Assembly (NCBI RefSeq): GCF_003584565.2
Contig: NZ_CP031010.1
Span: forward strand, 1,984,001 to 2,048,000
Reading direction: 5' to 3'
DNA from: Alteromonas sp. RKMC-009
Lineage (GTDB): Bacteria > Pseudomonadota > Gammaproteobacteria > Enterobacterales > Alteromonadaceae
DNA: 64,000 nt
Shown: positions 17,874 through 26,226 of the stretch, one piece after another
How positions within the stretch are numbered: the stretch's first letter is position 1
How the letters are laid out: the number at the start of each line of letters is the position of its first letter
Notes under the pieces: generated by a model
What the model was told of the DNA's origin: nothing
The model's input: the letters and a program-made list of their open reading frames with translations, nothing else
Database searches by the model: none
Made by a program: the position numbers and the translations under genes

Positions 17874-17888
17874 TGGCATGAAGTTGGC
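17874..17888 (+). promoter_or_regulatory. Possible sigma-54 -24/-12 element before the BON-domain gene
   Basis: TGGCATG-N4-TGGC keeps the GG and GC pairs 12 bp apart as in the sigma-54 consensus (TGGCACG-N4-TTGC), with two mismatches. A start about 12 nt downstream would leave a short leader ahead of the AAGGAG ribosome-binding site. Single short match, so low weight. Confidence 0.3.
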
Positions 17889-17926
17889 TTCATTTATTTT
17901 GCTTGATAATTAAGGAGAGCAAAATT

Positions 17927-18529
17927 ATGAAACGTTCAATTCTTTCACTGTTAGTAGCTGGTACATTAACTACTTCTGCTTTTGCAGGATCTATGGATAC
18001 TGCGAACAAGTGGGAGGAAGGTGCCAAGGATGCCTGGATTGACGGCAAAGCTGAAGCAACATTACTATTTAACGGTAATCTGAATTCTTTTGATATCAAC
18101 ACCGATGTTCAGAATGGCAAAGTTATTCTGACAGGTAAAGTTGATAACTCTGTCGATAAAAAGCTCGCGGAAGAGCTGGTAGCGAATATCGACGGCGTAA
18201 CAGATGTTGATAACCAGCTGACCGTTGTAGAAGAGCATGACTCTGAAGCTATGGACGGTGATGACATGGATATGGACTCTGCAACCGGCAAACTGACAGA
18301 TGCTAAAATCGCGACAGTAATCAAAACCCGTTTACTGATGGACTCTGACATTTCTGGTTTTGATATCGACGTGGATGTTGAGCAGGGCAATGTTACGCTT
18401 ACCGGTACAGTAGACTCAGACGCTGAGCGTGACCTGGCCGTTGAGATTGCGAAAAACGCCACAGATGTTACAGACGTTGAAGACAACCTGAAGGTCGTTC
18501 AACAGAAAACAGCGATGAAAAGCGAATAA
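17927..18529 (+). CDS. Periplasmic protein with two BON domains (OsmY-like)
   Basis: 200-aa secreted protein: signal peptide MKRSILSLLVAGTLTTSAFA, then two BON domains (about residues 45-95 and 125-185) sharing the pattern DI(D)TDVQNGKVILTGKVD / DVDVEQGNVTLTGTVDS. They are separated by an acidic Met/Asp linker. BON domains bind membranes, and OsmY-like proteins protect the envelope under osmotic or other stress. ATG at 17927 follows AAGGAG; the in-frame ATT/ATG region upstream would extend the signal peptide without reason. Followed by a strong terminator, so monocistronic. Confidence 0.9.
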   Translation: MKRSILSLLVAGTLTTSAFAGSMDTANKWEEGAKDAWIDGKAEATLLFNGNLNSFDINTDVQNGKVILTGKVDNSVDKKLAEELVANIDGVTDVDNQLTVVEEHDSEAMDGDDMDMDSATGKLTDAKIATVIKTRLLMDSDISGFDIDVDVEQGNVTLTGTVDSDAERDLAVEIAKNATDVTDVEDNLKVVQQKTAMKSE

Positions 18530-18552
18530 TACTTTTTAACTGCATAATCCGG

Positions 18553-18582
18553 AAAGGGCTGAGTTATCTCAGCCCTTTTTTT
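18553..18582 (+). terminator. Intrinsic terminator of the BON-domain gene
   Basis: AAAGGGCTGAG-TTAT-CTCAGCCCTTTTTTT, 23 bp after the stop codon. Confidence 0.9.
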
Positions 18583-18937
18583 ATTGCGTCCCGGTTAGTG
18601 AGCCTTGCTGAAAAACCTTCCTTCCCGTCTGTGAAAATATTTCCCGCCTGTAGTAAAAAAGTATCATTTCTTTTTCAGGTCCACGTAAATTGTTTGGGTG
18701 TAATCGCCCGCATCCTTTCCCTCTGATTTTTCTTCTATGATAATGAGTTAATACTTAAGTCTAATAAAACAGTAGGTTACGAAAACGCCGGTCATGACGC
18801 TGAAGCACGGCGGTGGCTTTTGCGGCATTTCTTTAAGGTCTTTAAAAATATGGCGCGGAAATTGGAATATTAGGAATAGTTGTGAGAGTAAATAAGTCAT
18901 TTACCGGAATTCAATTCTACGCACGCAAGGGAGCAGT
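18583..18937 (+). other. 355-bp intergenic region, no clear gene
   Basis: AT-rich spacer between the BON gene terminator and a 55-codon gene. A 33-codon frame (starting near 18794) lacks a ribosome-binding site and is not called. The last 12 bases carry AGGGAG, the ribosome-binding site of the next gene. Confidence 0.5.
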
Positions 18938-19105
18938 ATGAAATTTCTGAAGACTAAACACCGTCCGTTACCGTCAACGTCATTTGAGCGTCTCATTCAC
19001 TCGCAGCCAGTTTTTAACTGGTTCGATCGCTATGACAAACGTGACCACAAAGCCGGCAAGGCAACAGCAGGTGCAGTGATGGCGGAGGCAGCGACCGCTA
19101 AGTAA
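18938..19105 (+). CDS. Small basic protein, 55 aa, hypothetical
   Basis: Reading frame MKFLKTKHRPLPSTSFERLI... ending KAGKATAGAVMAEAATAK. AGGGAG lies 6 nt upstream of the ATG. The product is basic, has no signal peptide or obvious membrane helix, and the C-terminal third is Ala-rich. It precedes a small secreted protein gene and mlaA on the same strand, so it may be the first gene of that group. No family recognised. Confidence 0.65.
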   Translation: MKFLKTKHRPLPSTSFERLIHSQPVFNWFDRYDKRDHKAGKATAGAVMAEAATAK

Positions 19106-19158
19106 GTACAGGAAAGCGATCCGGACGGCCCTTGAATTAAACAACGATGGTGAAAAAC

Positions 19159-19500
19159 ATGAATTACTTAAAAATTGCAGTAATGACAGTGTTACTTCTG
19201 ACCAGCCTTGTAGCTCTGGGGTCCGGAAAGCAACTTTCAACCTGGCTGGGGGAAACGCCGGCAGAAACATCAACCGGTGCTGATCTGGCAGAAGTTGAGG
19301 CGGTATTTAATGAGTTGGAATTTGACCCGGCGAATTCGTTTCATCAAATTCGTAAGCAAAGGATTGAGCATTATCTTGATTTGGCCCGTAACTATGATGA
19401 TAGTGACTGGGACTACAGCAGGGATGAAGCTCTGCAGCGGGCTCAAAATATAATGAATCACCACGAAAGGAAGGAAAGTGGTATCTATGCCAGCTTATAG
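19159..19500 (+). CDS. Small secreted or membrane-anchored protein, hypothetical
   Basis: 113 aa from the ATG at 19159 (an in-frame ATG at 19147 is an alternative). A hydrophobic signal or anchor (LKIAVMTVLLLTSLVALGSG) is followed by an acidic, helical soluble part containing EVEAVFNELEFDP and RIEHYLDLARNYDDSDWDYSRDEALQRAQ. The 3' end overlaps the start of mlaA by 14 bp, which suggests co-translation and a periplasmic role linked to MlaA or its neighbour transporter. No family recognised. Confidence 0.65.
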   Translation: MNYLKIAVMTVLLLTSLVALGSGKQLSTWLGETPAETSTGADLAEVEAVFNELEFDPANSFHQIRKQRIEHYLDLARNYDDSDWDYSRDEALQRAQNIMNHHERKESGIYASL

Positions 19501-20389
19501 ACAAGGTGCTTTCGCCTTAATTATTTGTTTATTTTTATTGGGCGGCTGTGCCAGCGCGCCCGACACGCCTGAAAATTCTGCTGTACAACCGCAGGACAAC
19601 AAGCAATCACAAAATAACGAACCCGCGCTGGCTGAAGAGCTTGCGAAAGGGAAGGACGTTACCGTGCAAACCAGCCAGGGAGCCGTATCCGTTTCTCCGG
19701 TAGTGGTTGCAGTAGGTGATACCCCTGAGTCAGGGAATACCGGTGGTGAGGTGTATTACAATGATCCCTGGGAAGGGTTCAACCGGGCCATGTTCAGCTT
19801 TAATAATGTGTCTTATCAGTATGTACTTTTACCGTTGGCAGACGGTTATCATTATGTAGTGCCCGGTGTAGTAAGAGACAAAATCGGTAATGCCTTTGAT
19901 AATCTCAGAGAGCCGCTGAATCTGGTCAACAACACCTTTGCAGGCGAGTTCAGTGAGGCTGGTGCAAACTTAGGGCGCTTTCTGATCAATTCTACGGTGG
20001 GACTGCTCGGCTTATTCGACCCCGCATCCGACTGGTTCGACATCAAACCGCAAAAGCAAACCATCGCAAATACCCTACAACGCTACGATATTGGCTCCGG
20101 CCCGTATCTGGTTATTCCCATTTTAGGTCCGTCTGATTCCCGGGGCGCGTTATCTACGCTCACCGAAGGGTTTGTCCATCCGGTAAATTACATTGCCGAA
20201 CCACCGGAAAGCTATCAGTTGAGGATTTTTGAAGGTTTTGATGACTTCTCAAATCAGTCAGATACTTACAGAAAACTGTATGAGCAGGCTGAGGATCCTT
20301 ACATCTTTTTCCGTAATCAGTACATTCAGGGACAGCGACGTGACGAACTCTTCGAACTCAGTGAACGCGAACAGCAAGATAACCTGTAA
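19487..20389 (+). CDS. mlaA: Phospholipid-binding lipoprotein MlaA (VacJ)
   Basis: 300-aa outer-membrane lipoprotein that takes mislocalised phospholipids from the outer leaflet and passes them to the periplasmic Mla carrier. Lipobox LGGC sits at the end of a signal peptide starting at ATG 19487, which has AAGGAAAG upstream. The MlaA domain begins at YNDPWEGFNRAMFSFNN and includes FDNLREPLNLVNN, NLGRFLINSTVGLLGLFDPAS, YDIGSGPYLVIPILGPSDSRG. A low-complexity Gln/Asn/Glu linker follows the Cys. Genes for the MlaBCDEF ABC system are not adjacent; instead an RND-type transporter follows directly. Confidence 0.93.
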   Translation: MPAYRQGAFALIICLFLLGGCASAPDTPENSAVQPQDNKQSQNNEPALAEELAKGKDVTVQTSQGAVSVSPVVVAVGDTPESGNTGGEVYYNDPWEGFNRAMFSFNNVSYQYVLLPLADGYHYVVPGVVRDKIGNAFDNLREPLNLVNNTFAGEFSEAGANLGRFLINSTVGLLGLFDPASDWFDIKPQKQTIANTLQRYDIGSGPYLVIPILGPSDSRGALSTLTEGFVHPVNYIAEPPESYQLRIFEGFDDFSNQSDTYRKLYEQAEDPYIFFRNQYIQGQRRDELFELSEREQQDNL

Positions 20390-22787
20390 GCTGGCGGCAG
20401 GAATCATTTCAGCCCGCTGGGGTATTCTGGTTTTCTTTATTGCGGCTTTAGCGTGGCTGGGATTACACATATCGCAATTTCGCATTGATGCGTCCGCAGA
20501 CACCTTACTGGTCAAAGATAACAAGCTCTACATTCAGACTCAGGTTGCTGATCAGACGTTTGCCCCGCAGGAATTCATTCTGCTGGCTTATGAGCCGGTT
20601 TCTCATGATCTGTTCAGCCGGCAGACATTTGATGATATTGCTGCGTTGTCGGCAGAAATAAAGAAAATCGACCGTGTCGAAGCTGTGACATCCATTATCA
20701 CCGTGCCGCTTATTAATGATGCCGGTGCACTTACCGGCGATACCGATGTGGCTTCTCTGTCATGGGAAAAGCAGCAGTATTCTCCCGCGCAAATGAAATC
20801 GATGATGTCAGGCCATCCGATTTTTACTGATCTGCTGGTTAACCGTCAGGAAACCGCAACGGGCATTCAGATCGTTTTTAAAGACAATCCTGAACTGGCA
20901 GAAATTGACAAAGAAATCACCGCCATTCAGGCCAAAGTACTAGACGGCGGGAGCCTCAGTGACGCCGACAATAAGAAAATTGAAGCGTTAAAGGCGAAGG
21001 CAGACCCTATCCGGCAGCAACTGACCGCACAGCGCAAAGCCGAAATTGAACAAATTGAACAAATCACGCAGTCTGTGTCTGACAGAGCGAACACTTATCT
21101 TGGCGGCGCCTATGTCGTGGGCCAGCATCTTATAGATATCATTAAGTCAGACCTGGTGAATTTTGGCACCGCAATCGCTGCAGTTATCGTGTTACTTCTG
21201 GCCTTATTGTACCGTTCATTTAAGTGGGTATTCTTTCCGTTACTGTCCTGTGCAGTCAGTGTATTTCTGACCATGGGCCTGTTCGGGTTGCTGGATTTAC
21301 GAACCACAGTCATTTCAGCCAATTTTGTGGCTTTGCAACTTATCCTTACCCTGGCGGTGATGATCCACGTCATCGGCAGCTACCGTGAAATAAGCCGGGA
21401 TAACCCGGCGTATTCTCAACGCCAGCGCATTGTCGCTACGTTGGAAGATAAACTGTCTCCCTGTTTTTACGCCACGCTGACAACCTCTGTGGGATTCGGC
21501 GCTCTCATCTTTTCAGGCTTGCAGCCGGTGGTCGCATTTGGATGGATGATGCTGGCTTCCATGTTGATCACCATGGCGGTAAGTTTGCTGCTGTTCCCGG
21601 CTTTGCTGTCATTTTTACCGGCCAGTAAAGAAACGAAAGAGTACAGTTTTATTAAAGCTTTGCTGGAACGCCTGCGCCGGCTATCGATGCGCGCACCATT
21701 GGCTGTCAGCGGGTTTGTGCTCATTGTGTTTGCTGTTATGGCGGCGGGCATCACACGGCTTAATGTTGAAAACTCCTTTATTAATTACTTTGATAAAGAA
21801 ACGCAAATCTACAAAGAACTGGCGTTTATCGACCGTGAATTTGGTGGTTCTACTGCCCTGGATGTCATTATTACACTGGATGAACAAAACGCGTCGAAGG
21901 AACTGGTGCTGACGGCAGATTCTGTCGCACAGTTGCAGCTGGCGCAGGCGGCCATCAAGGCATTTGACGCCACAGGCAGTGTGACGTCGGTAGTGAATTT
22001 TACTGAACTGGCAAAACAGTTAAATGGCGGAAAACCGCTTACCGAGTATGAGCTTACCTCTATCTACCGTTTACTGGATGAAAAGGTGGTAAATCAGCTG
22101 GTGGGGGCGTATTTTTCTGCAGAAGATAATGCCTTTCGTATCTCTACGCGTATTCAGGACACCACGGAAGGGTTGAACCGTCAACTGTTTATGACTCAAC
22201 TGCAGTCTGACTTAAAAGCCACGGGGCTGGATGACTCTCAGTATGAACTGACTAACCTGTTCGTGTTGTATCAGGATATTCTCAGTCGTCTGTTTGACTC
22301 CCAGATCAAAACTCTCGGCATTGTGTATGCTGTGCTGGCGCTGGTGCTGTTTGCTATTTTCCGCTCGCTTAAGGTCACACTGATTGCGCTGCTACCGAAT
22401 ATTCTCACCACGCTGGGAATTTTAGGGATCATTGGCTGGTCCGGTATTTCCCTTGATATTATGACTATCACTATTGCAGCTATTGCCATGGGTATCGCTG
22501 TCGATGATACCATTCACTTTTTACACAGTTACCTGTCTGGTATGAAACAGGGAGATGGCAGCGCAGACGCGGGGAGCCGTTCAGCCTTCGGGCATTCCGG
22601 ACTGGCTATATTGTTCACCTCTACCATTATCGCAACGGGTTTCTCATTGTTCGGTTTTTCTGACTTTTTACCCAGTGTGTATTTTGGCTTGCTGACGGCA
22701 CTGGCAATGCTGCTGGCACTGTTTACTGACCTGAGTTTATTGCCGGCGCTGCTAAATCGTTTTGTTGGTAAGAAAAGTAGCGGGTAA
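20340..22787 (+). CDS. MMPL/RND-superfamily transporter
   Basis: About 815-aa inner-membrane protein with the RND layout: helix 1 (WGILVFFIAALAWLGLHI), large periplasmic loop, helices 2-6 with a sterol-sensing-like region, helix 7, second loop, helices 8-12. Motifs include RIDASADTLL after helix 1 and GIAVDDTIHFLHSY in the second half (GxxxDD of MMPL proteins). A coiled segment (about residues 195-240) lies in the first loop. The start is uncertain: GTG 20340 is favoured because AGGGA lies 7 nt upstream; it overlaps mlaA by 50 bp. An ATG at 20280 and a GTG at 20361 are alternatives. With mlaA it may move lipids or hydrophobic compounds across the envelope (inference). Confidence 0.88.
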   Translation: MTNSSNSVNANSKITCKLAAGIISARWGILVFFIAALAWLGLHISQFRIDASADTLLVKDNKLYIQTQVADQTFAPQEFILLAYEPVSHDLFSRQTFDDIAALSAEIKKIDRVEAVTSIITVPLINDAGALTGDTDVASLSWEKQQYSPAQMKSMMSGHPIFTDLLVNRQETATGIQIVFKDNPELAEIDKEITAIQAKVLDGGSLSDADNKKIEALKAKADPIRQQLTAQRKAEIEQIEQITQSVSDRANTYLGGAYVVGQHLIDIIKSDLVNFGTAIAAVIVLLLALLYRSFKWVFFPLLSCAVSVFLTMGLFGLLDLRTTVISANFVALQLILTLAVMIHVIGSYREISRDNPAYSQRQRIVATLEDKLSPCFYATLTTSVGFGALIFSGLQPVVAFGWMMLASMLITMAVSLLLFPALLSFLPASKETKEYSFIKALLERLRRLSMRAPLAVSGFVLIVFAVMAAGITRLNVENSFINYFDKETQIYKELAFIDREFGGSTALDVIITLDEQNASKELVLTADSVAQLQLAQAAIKAFDATGSVTSVVNFTELAKQLNGGKPLTEYELTSIYRLLDEKVVNQLVGAYFSAEDNAFRISTRIQDTTEGLNRQLFMTQLQSDLKATGLDDSQYELTNLFVLYQDILSRLFDSQIKTLGIVYAVLALVLFAIFRSLKVTLIALLPNILTTLGILGIIGWSGISLDIMTITIAAIAMGIAVDDTIHFLHSYLSGMKQGDGSADAGSRSAFGHSGLAILFTSTIIATGFSLFGFSDFLPSVYFGLLTALAMLLALFTDLSLLPALLNRFVGKKSSG

Positions 22788-22821
22788 TGCCCCTGCAATC
22801 AGGTATGATATATAGACGAAT

Positions 22822-22850
22822 AAAGGCTTGCAGCGATGCAGGCCTTTTTT
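22822..22850 (+). terminator. Intrinsic terminator after the MMPL gene
   Basis: AAAGGCTTGCA-GCGA-TGCAGGCCTTTTTT, one G-T pair in the stem, 35 bp after the stop codon. Confidence 0.85.
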
Positions 22851-22877
22851 ACTGATGGCTGAGAAAGGAGCTGAGCA

Positions 22878-23429
22878 ATGCCTGAGGCAGATTCCGTTGC
22901 AGGGTTAGGGAGAGAAGAGGCCAGTATCCGGGTATTTATGGCCAACCGGCCTGATTATCCTTTGACGGGGCCAGCGGGGCAATTGTTGCCGGCAAATGGC
23001 ACCCTCATTGAGAATATAAACCGGGAATGCGGAAACGGCTGGCGTAAAGTATTTAATGTTTACGCAAAATGGGTATTTGCGTTGTCAGAGAGTGCCGGCC
23101 AGACACGAGGCATTTCCTCATGGCAACAGTATCGTGACGAGCTTTTGCTGACAGAACAGGGGAGTACAGCGCTCTGGTTTGAAGCGCCGGAACACTTTAA
23201 CCCTGCCAGATTAAACATTGTGATGGGCAAAACCTTTGCCGGAACGTTGGGACTTACAGACAGTGTGGAATGGCTGACGGCTGATTTTGCTGTGTGTTTG
23301 CGACGGTCATTGATTGTGACGCCGTATTTTGACTACCGGCAGTTGACGAACGAAAAAATTGGTTTTCTGAATCATCTGATCAGAAGCAGGCCAACTTTGT
23401 TGAAACAGGCTATGGGGCGCCAGACATAA
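22878..23429 (+). CDS. Conserved-looking hypothetical protein, 183 aa
   Basis: Soluble protein without signal peptide or membrane helix. AAAGGAG sits about 7 nt before the ATG. Visible features are an N-terminal FMANRPDYPLTGPAG, IENINRECGNGWRKVFNVYAKWVFAL and a C-terminal region PYFDYRQLTNEKIGFLNHLIRSRP. I do not recognise a family or catalytic motif. It stands alone between two terminators. Codon use matches neighbours. Confidence 0.75.
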   Translation: MPEADSVAGLGREEASIRVFMANRPDYPLTGPAGQLLPANGTLIENINRECGNGWRKVFNVYAKWVFALSESAGQTRGISSWQQYRDELLLTEQGSTALWFEAPEHFNPARLNIVMGKTFAGTLGLTDSVEWLTADFAVCLRRSLIVTPYFDYRQLTNEKIGFLNHLIRSRPTLLKQAMGRQT

Positions 23430-23430
23430 A

Positions 23431-23456
23431 AAAACCAGACCCGGAGGTCTGGTTTT
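23431..23456. terminator. Bidirectional terminator between convergent genes
   Basis: AAAACCAGAC-CCGGAG-GTCTGGTTTT, between the 183-aa gene and the small lipoprotein gene. Confidence 0.9.
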
Positions 23457-23474
23457 GAGTTTTCTCAGTACTGA

Positions 23475-23669
23475 TTAACAGTCTTTGTCTTCTGCATTCA
23501 TGCCTTCTTTGGCATCTTCACAGGCGTCTTCAACTGCGTTACCTGCATCGGTAACGACTTCGTCGAGTTTTTCACCTGCGTTTTCTGCTTCACCGTCGCC
23601 GCATGCGGCCAGTGAGAATGCAAAACCTGCTACTAACAGTGCCTTAAGCATTAATTTAGATAAGTTCAT
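23475..23669 (-). CDS. Small acidic lipoprotein, 64 aa
   Basis: Signal peptide with lipobox LAAC starting at ATG 23669 (AAGGAG and AAAGGA upstream). The mature part is very acidic (GDGEAENAGEKLDEVVTDAGNAVEDACEDAKEGM...), with two further Cys and an amphipathic helix pattern like entericidin/YtfJ-type small lipoproteins. The Asp at +2 relative to the Cys is absent (Gly-Asp), so outer-membrane sorting is likely. It is followed downstream by a bidirectional terminator. Function unknown; small stress lipoproteins are a reasonable comparison. Confidence 0.8.
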   Translation of the reverse strand: MNLSKLMLKALLVAGFAFSLAACGDGEAENAGEKLDEVVTDAGNAVEDACEDAKEGMNAEDKDC

Positions 23670-23699
23670 AGTCCTTTCTCCTTGTTCCAATGTATATTG

Positions 23700-23876
23700 T
23701 TAGACTCTAGGTGATTTGCCGCGTAATGCATTCGCGATCAGAGAGATCACCAGCAACGCTACAAACACGAAGAATAAAAACTGAGCAATGCCTGATGCTG
23801 CACCGGCAATGCCGCCAAAGCCAAAAACTGCTGCGATAATGGCGATAATGAAAAATGTAACTGCCCAACCTAGCAT
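23700..23876 (-). CDS. DUF1328 (YtjA-like) small membrane protein
   Basis: 58-aa protein with two hydrophobic helices: [32 protein letters not shown] in pieces, then [19 protein letters not shown]. This is the standard DUF1328/YtjA sequence, a stress-associated small inner-membrane protein of unknown mechanism. ATG 23876 follows GAGGAAA; upstream in-frame codons give an unrelated extension. It precedes the small lipoprotein gene by 30 bp on the same strand, so both are probably co-transcribed. Confidence 0.9.
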   Translation of the reverse strand: MLGWAVTFFIIAIIAAVFGFGGIAGAASGIAQFLFFVFVALLVISLIANALRGKSPRV

Positions 23877-24169
23877 AATTATTTCCTCATATTGCTCTAG
23901 TAAATGACATATTAACTTATGCTGGTATTGTGCCATTATTTAAATTGTTGAAAATTAAGGTGTATTTTTTGTTTTGCTGTGTTTGGGTCTGATTGACAGG
24001 GCGGTAGTTACAACTTACTTGCATTTTTTACACAGTCTCCGGAAAGCTTTCATGCAGTGCATGAGAGACGCTGGTACACTAGATTTATATTTCATCATTT
24101 ATTTAACCCGGCTTACCTGTGGCCCGCCAGCCGTTGCCGGTCCCGCTTTCGATACACGGACAACTATTC

Positions 24170-24814
24170 ATGAGTAAAAACCATTCTGCATTTATCGGTT
24201 TGATGCAAAGAGCAAGAAACGTAAAACGCTGGCCATTGATGGCGCAGTTTCAGGAAGAAATGCTATCGACGCATATTTATGAAGCCGCAGTGGTTGCTCA
24301 CATGCTCGGTGCAATTGCAAAAGACGTATTTAACGAAGATGTTGAGCCTGACCGGGTAGCCTCGATGGCTATTTTCCATGAAGGCAGTGAAATTGCCGGT
24401 ATGAGCGACATCCCCAGCCCGGTAAAATATCACGACCCTGAAACCACCATGGCGATTAAGAAGCTGGAGCGAAGGTTTGAAGCCATGTTACTTCAAACGT
24501 TACCTGAACCACTACGTCAGCGTTACCAGCCTCTGATTGAGCAGGATAAAGAAGATATTCATGTGGCGCTGGCGAAAGCTGCAGACGTTTTGTGTGCTTA
24601 TTTGAAATGTGACTATGAGTTATCAAAATCCAACTCAGAGTTTTCAAATGCTATGCACGAGATGGACATACAACTGAAAAAATATCGGGACACGTTTAAA
24701 TGTGTGGATTATTTCTGTCAGGTATTTCTTGAAGATGCAAAAGGAACGCTGGATGAGCAGACCCGCGATTTAGACTGGGTCGAAAGGGCTAATACGCTGA
24801 ATATTAAAGAATAA
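24170..24814 (+). CDS. yfbR: YfbR-like 5'-nucleotidase with altered HD motif
   Basis: 214-aa HD-domain phosphohydrolase; E. coli YfbR removes phosphate from deoxyribonucleoside 5'-monophosphates. Similarity runs over the whole length: RWPLM, STHIYEAAVVAHMLGAI (first metal His), IPSPVKYHDPE, and ADVLCAYLKC (last Asp). In E. coli the metal pair is His-Asp in YHDASEV; here it reads FHEGSEI, so the Asp is Glu. Glu can still bind metal, so activity is not excluded. ATG 24170 is chosen by alignment to YfbR, without a strong ribosome-binding site. Confidence 0.85.
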   Translation: MSKNHSAFIGLMQRARNVKRWPLMAQFQEEMLSTHIYEAAVVAHMLGAIAKDVFNEDVEPDRVASMAIFHEGSEIAGMSDIPSPVKYHDPETTMAIKKLERRFEAMLLQTLPEPLRQRYQPLIEQDKEDIHVALAKAADVLCAYLKCDYELSKSNSEFSNAMHEMDIQLKKYRDTFKCVDYFCQVFLEDAKGTLDEQTRDLDWVERANTLNIKE

Positions 24815-24838
24815 CAGGGAACGTTTAACGTCCTCAGT

Positions 24839-25300
24839 TCAGGCGCGGTCTTTCAATAACTGCGTTCTGGCTTGTTTCAGGGATAATAATTCATCATAAC
24901 ATTGCTGCATGCGTGTGCGGATTTTCCGCAACAACTGAGCACAAGACTGGCTCTGTTTTTCGTTTAACGCATCATCGAACTGTTTCAGAACCCGTGATTC
25001 TAGTGCTACCAGTTGATCAACAAACACTTGCTCACTGTCTGCAGAAAGCTTACTGACTACATGGGTATAGAGTTTTCTGGCTTCGATAACCAGAGACGTT
25101 TCGGTAAAGTCACTTTGTTGATTTGCATAGGGCATGAGATCAGTACAGGCTTGTTGCTTCTCCCTTAATATACGGGAAAACAAGGCGCGGGTACTGTCGC
25201 AACTCACGGCTTTAATTCCGTCGCTGTAAAACGAGATACCGCTTTGCAGGACATTGATGAGATATGAAATATTATCAGACGGATAATTAGCAGCAGACAC
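24839..25300 (-). CDS. DUF2383 (PA2169-family) four-helix protein
   Basis: About 153 aa. The N-terminal pattern NISYLINVLQSGISFYSDGIKAV is characteristic of DUF2383/PA2169 proteins, ferritin-like four-helix bundles linked to stress. The rest is helical and charged, with Gln/Cys-rich segments. A GTG at 25300 with AGGGAA 6 nt upstream gives the family-typical N-terminus; the longer TTG start at 25375 adds 25 residues without similarity. Convergent with yfbR. No classical ferritin metal ligands can be assigned by eye. Confidence 0.75.
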   Translation of the reverse strand: MSAANYPSDNISYLINVLQSGISFYSDGIKAVSCDSTRALFSRILREKQQACTDLMPYANQQSDFTETSLVIEARKLYTHVVSKLSADSEQVFVDQLVALESRVLKQFDDALNEKQSQSCAQLLRKIRTRMQQCYDELLSLKQARTQLLKDRA

Positions 25301-25480
25301 AGCGGGTTCCCTTTGTTGCAAAACTCTGTATGGGAAATTGCAGGGATCAGGCCATATGTTATGTCTGCTACTCAAATTTTATATTTATGATACATAAGGC
25401 TTTTTTTTCGGATGCTTAAACAGGCAGTGTGTGCAGGAAGCGGGTAAATACATCTTTACAATTTGCTCTGTAAAAAAGTA

Positions 25481-25510
25481 AAAGCCGGCATTGCGAACAA
25501 TGCCGGCTTT
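25481..25510 (-). terminator. Terminator of the pilin-like gene
   Basis: AAAGCCGGCATTG-TTCG-CAATGCCGGCTTT read on the minus strand, followed by TACTTTTTT, 20 bp after the stop. Confidence 0.85.
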
Positions 25511-25529
25511 GAAGTGCTGTTTACAGCAA

Positions 25530-26075
25530 TTACAGATTGTACATTTTCACATCGCCTGCATTACCGGAATAGGTAGATACAGTGAGATCCTGAGTGAAGT
25601 ACACAAAATGGACCTGAGTCGGATTACCGGTGTCATCGTAAAATACTTCGCCGGCATTACCGAGAATGTAACCGCAGGCGCCACTGTAGTAGTAAGCGTT
25701 CCAGCCAGTCACCAGGGGACTGTTGTAGCTGGCCAGCGCATTTACCGGTTCCGGACTGCTGTAAACTTTGTTCCACAGGTCCACACAGCCGGCGGTGTCC
25801 GCAGTACTCCCCTGAGCCCAGCCATCCGGTGTGAAATCTACAGACTGTCCGCCGATATTTATCGGCGTTGTCTGGCGAATCTGATATTTGGCCTGTAACA
25901 GCGTAATGCCTGACTTAAATGCGCCCATCTGACCCTGAGTAACGGCATTGGTGGCATCTTCAGACAAATCAATAAAACGGGGAGCAGCTGTTACAGCCAG
26001 CACGCCAAGAATGACAATGACGATGACCAGCTCGATTAATGTAAAGCCTGCAGAATATTTAAAAGTTTTCATCAT
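25530..26075 (-). CDS. Type IV pilin-like protein (MSHA pilin type)
   Basis: 181 aa. The prepilin peptidase site and N-terminal helix are clear: short leader MMKTFKYSAG, then FTLIELVIVIVILGVLAVTA with Glu at +5. The sequence after it (APRFIDLSEDAT) is like MshA/MshB pilins of Vibrio and Alteromonas, and two Cys near the C-terminal half (GCVDLW and GACGYI) could make the D-loop disulfide. No assembly ATPase, platform protein or other pilus genes are adjacent, so it is an orphan pilin that must use a system encoded elsewhere. It ends with its own strong terminator. Confidence 0.9.
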   Translation of the reverse strand: MMKTFKYSAGFTLIELVIVIVILGVLAVTAAPRFIDLSEDATNAVTQGQMGAFKSGITLLQAKYQIRQTTPINIGGQSVDFTPDGWAQGSTADTAGCVDLWNKVYSSPEPVNALASYNSPLVTGWNAYYYSGACGYILGNAGEVFYDDTGNPTQVHFVYFTQDLTVSTYSGNAGDVKMYNL

Positions 26076-26226
26076 GGTATAAGGTTCTGATTAACGACAT
26101 GATGAGAATAGAGGAAAGGAACGTTTGCGCCAATAAAGAAACGCCTGAAACGGGTATTTCAGGCATTTATCAGGTATAGGGCAGAATAAGTAAATGACTA
26201 CCCCGGCGATGCTTACAATTCAGATA

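Noticed and set aside
18850-18866. Second sigma-54-like match (TGGCGCG-N4-TTGG)
   Set aside because: The essential GC pair at -12 is GG.
18794-18895. 33-codon frame after the BON gene
   Set aside because: No ribosome-binding site and no recognisable composition.
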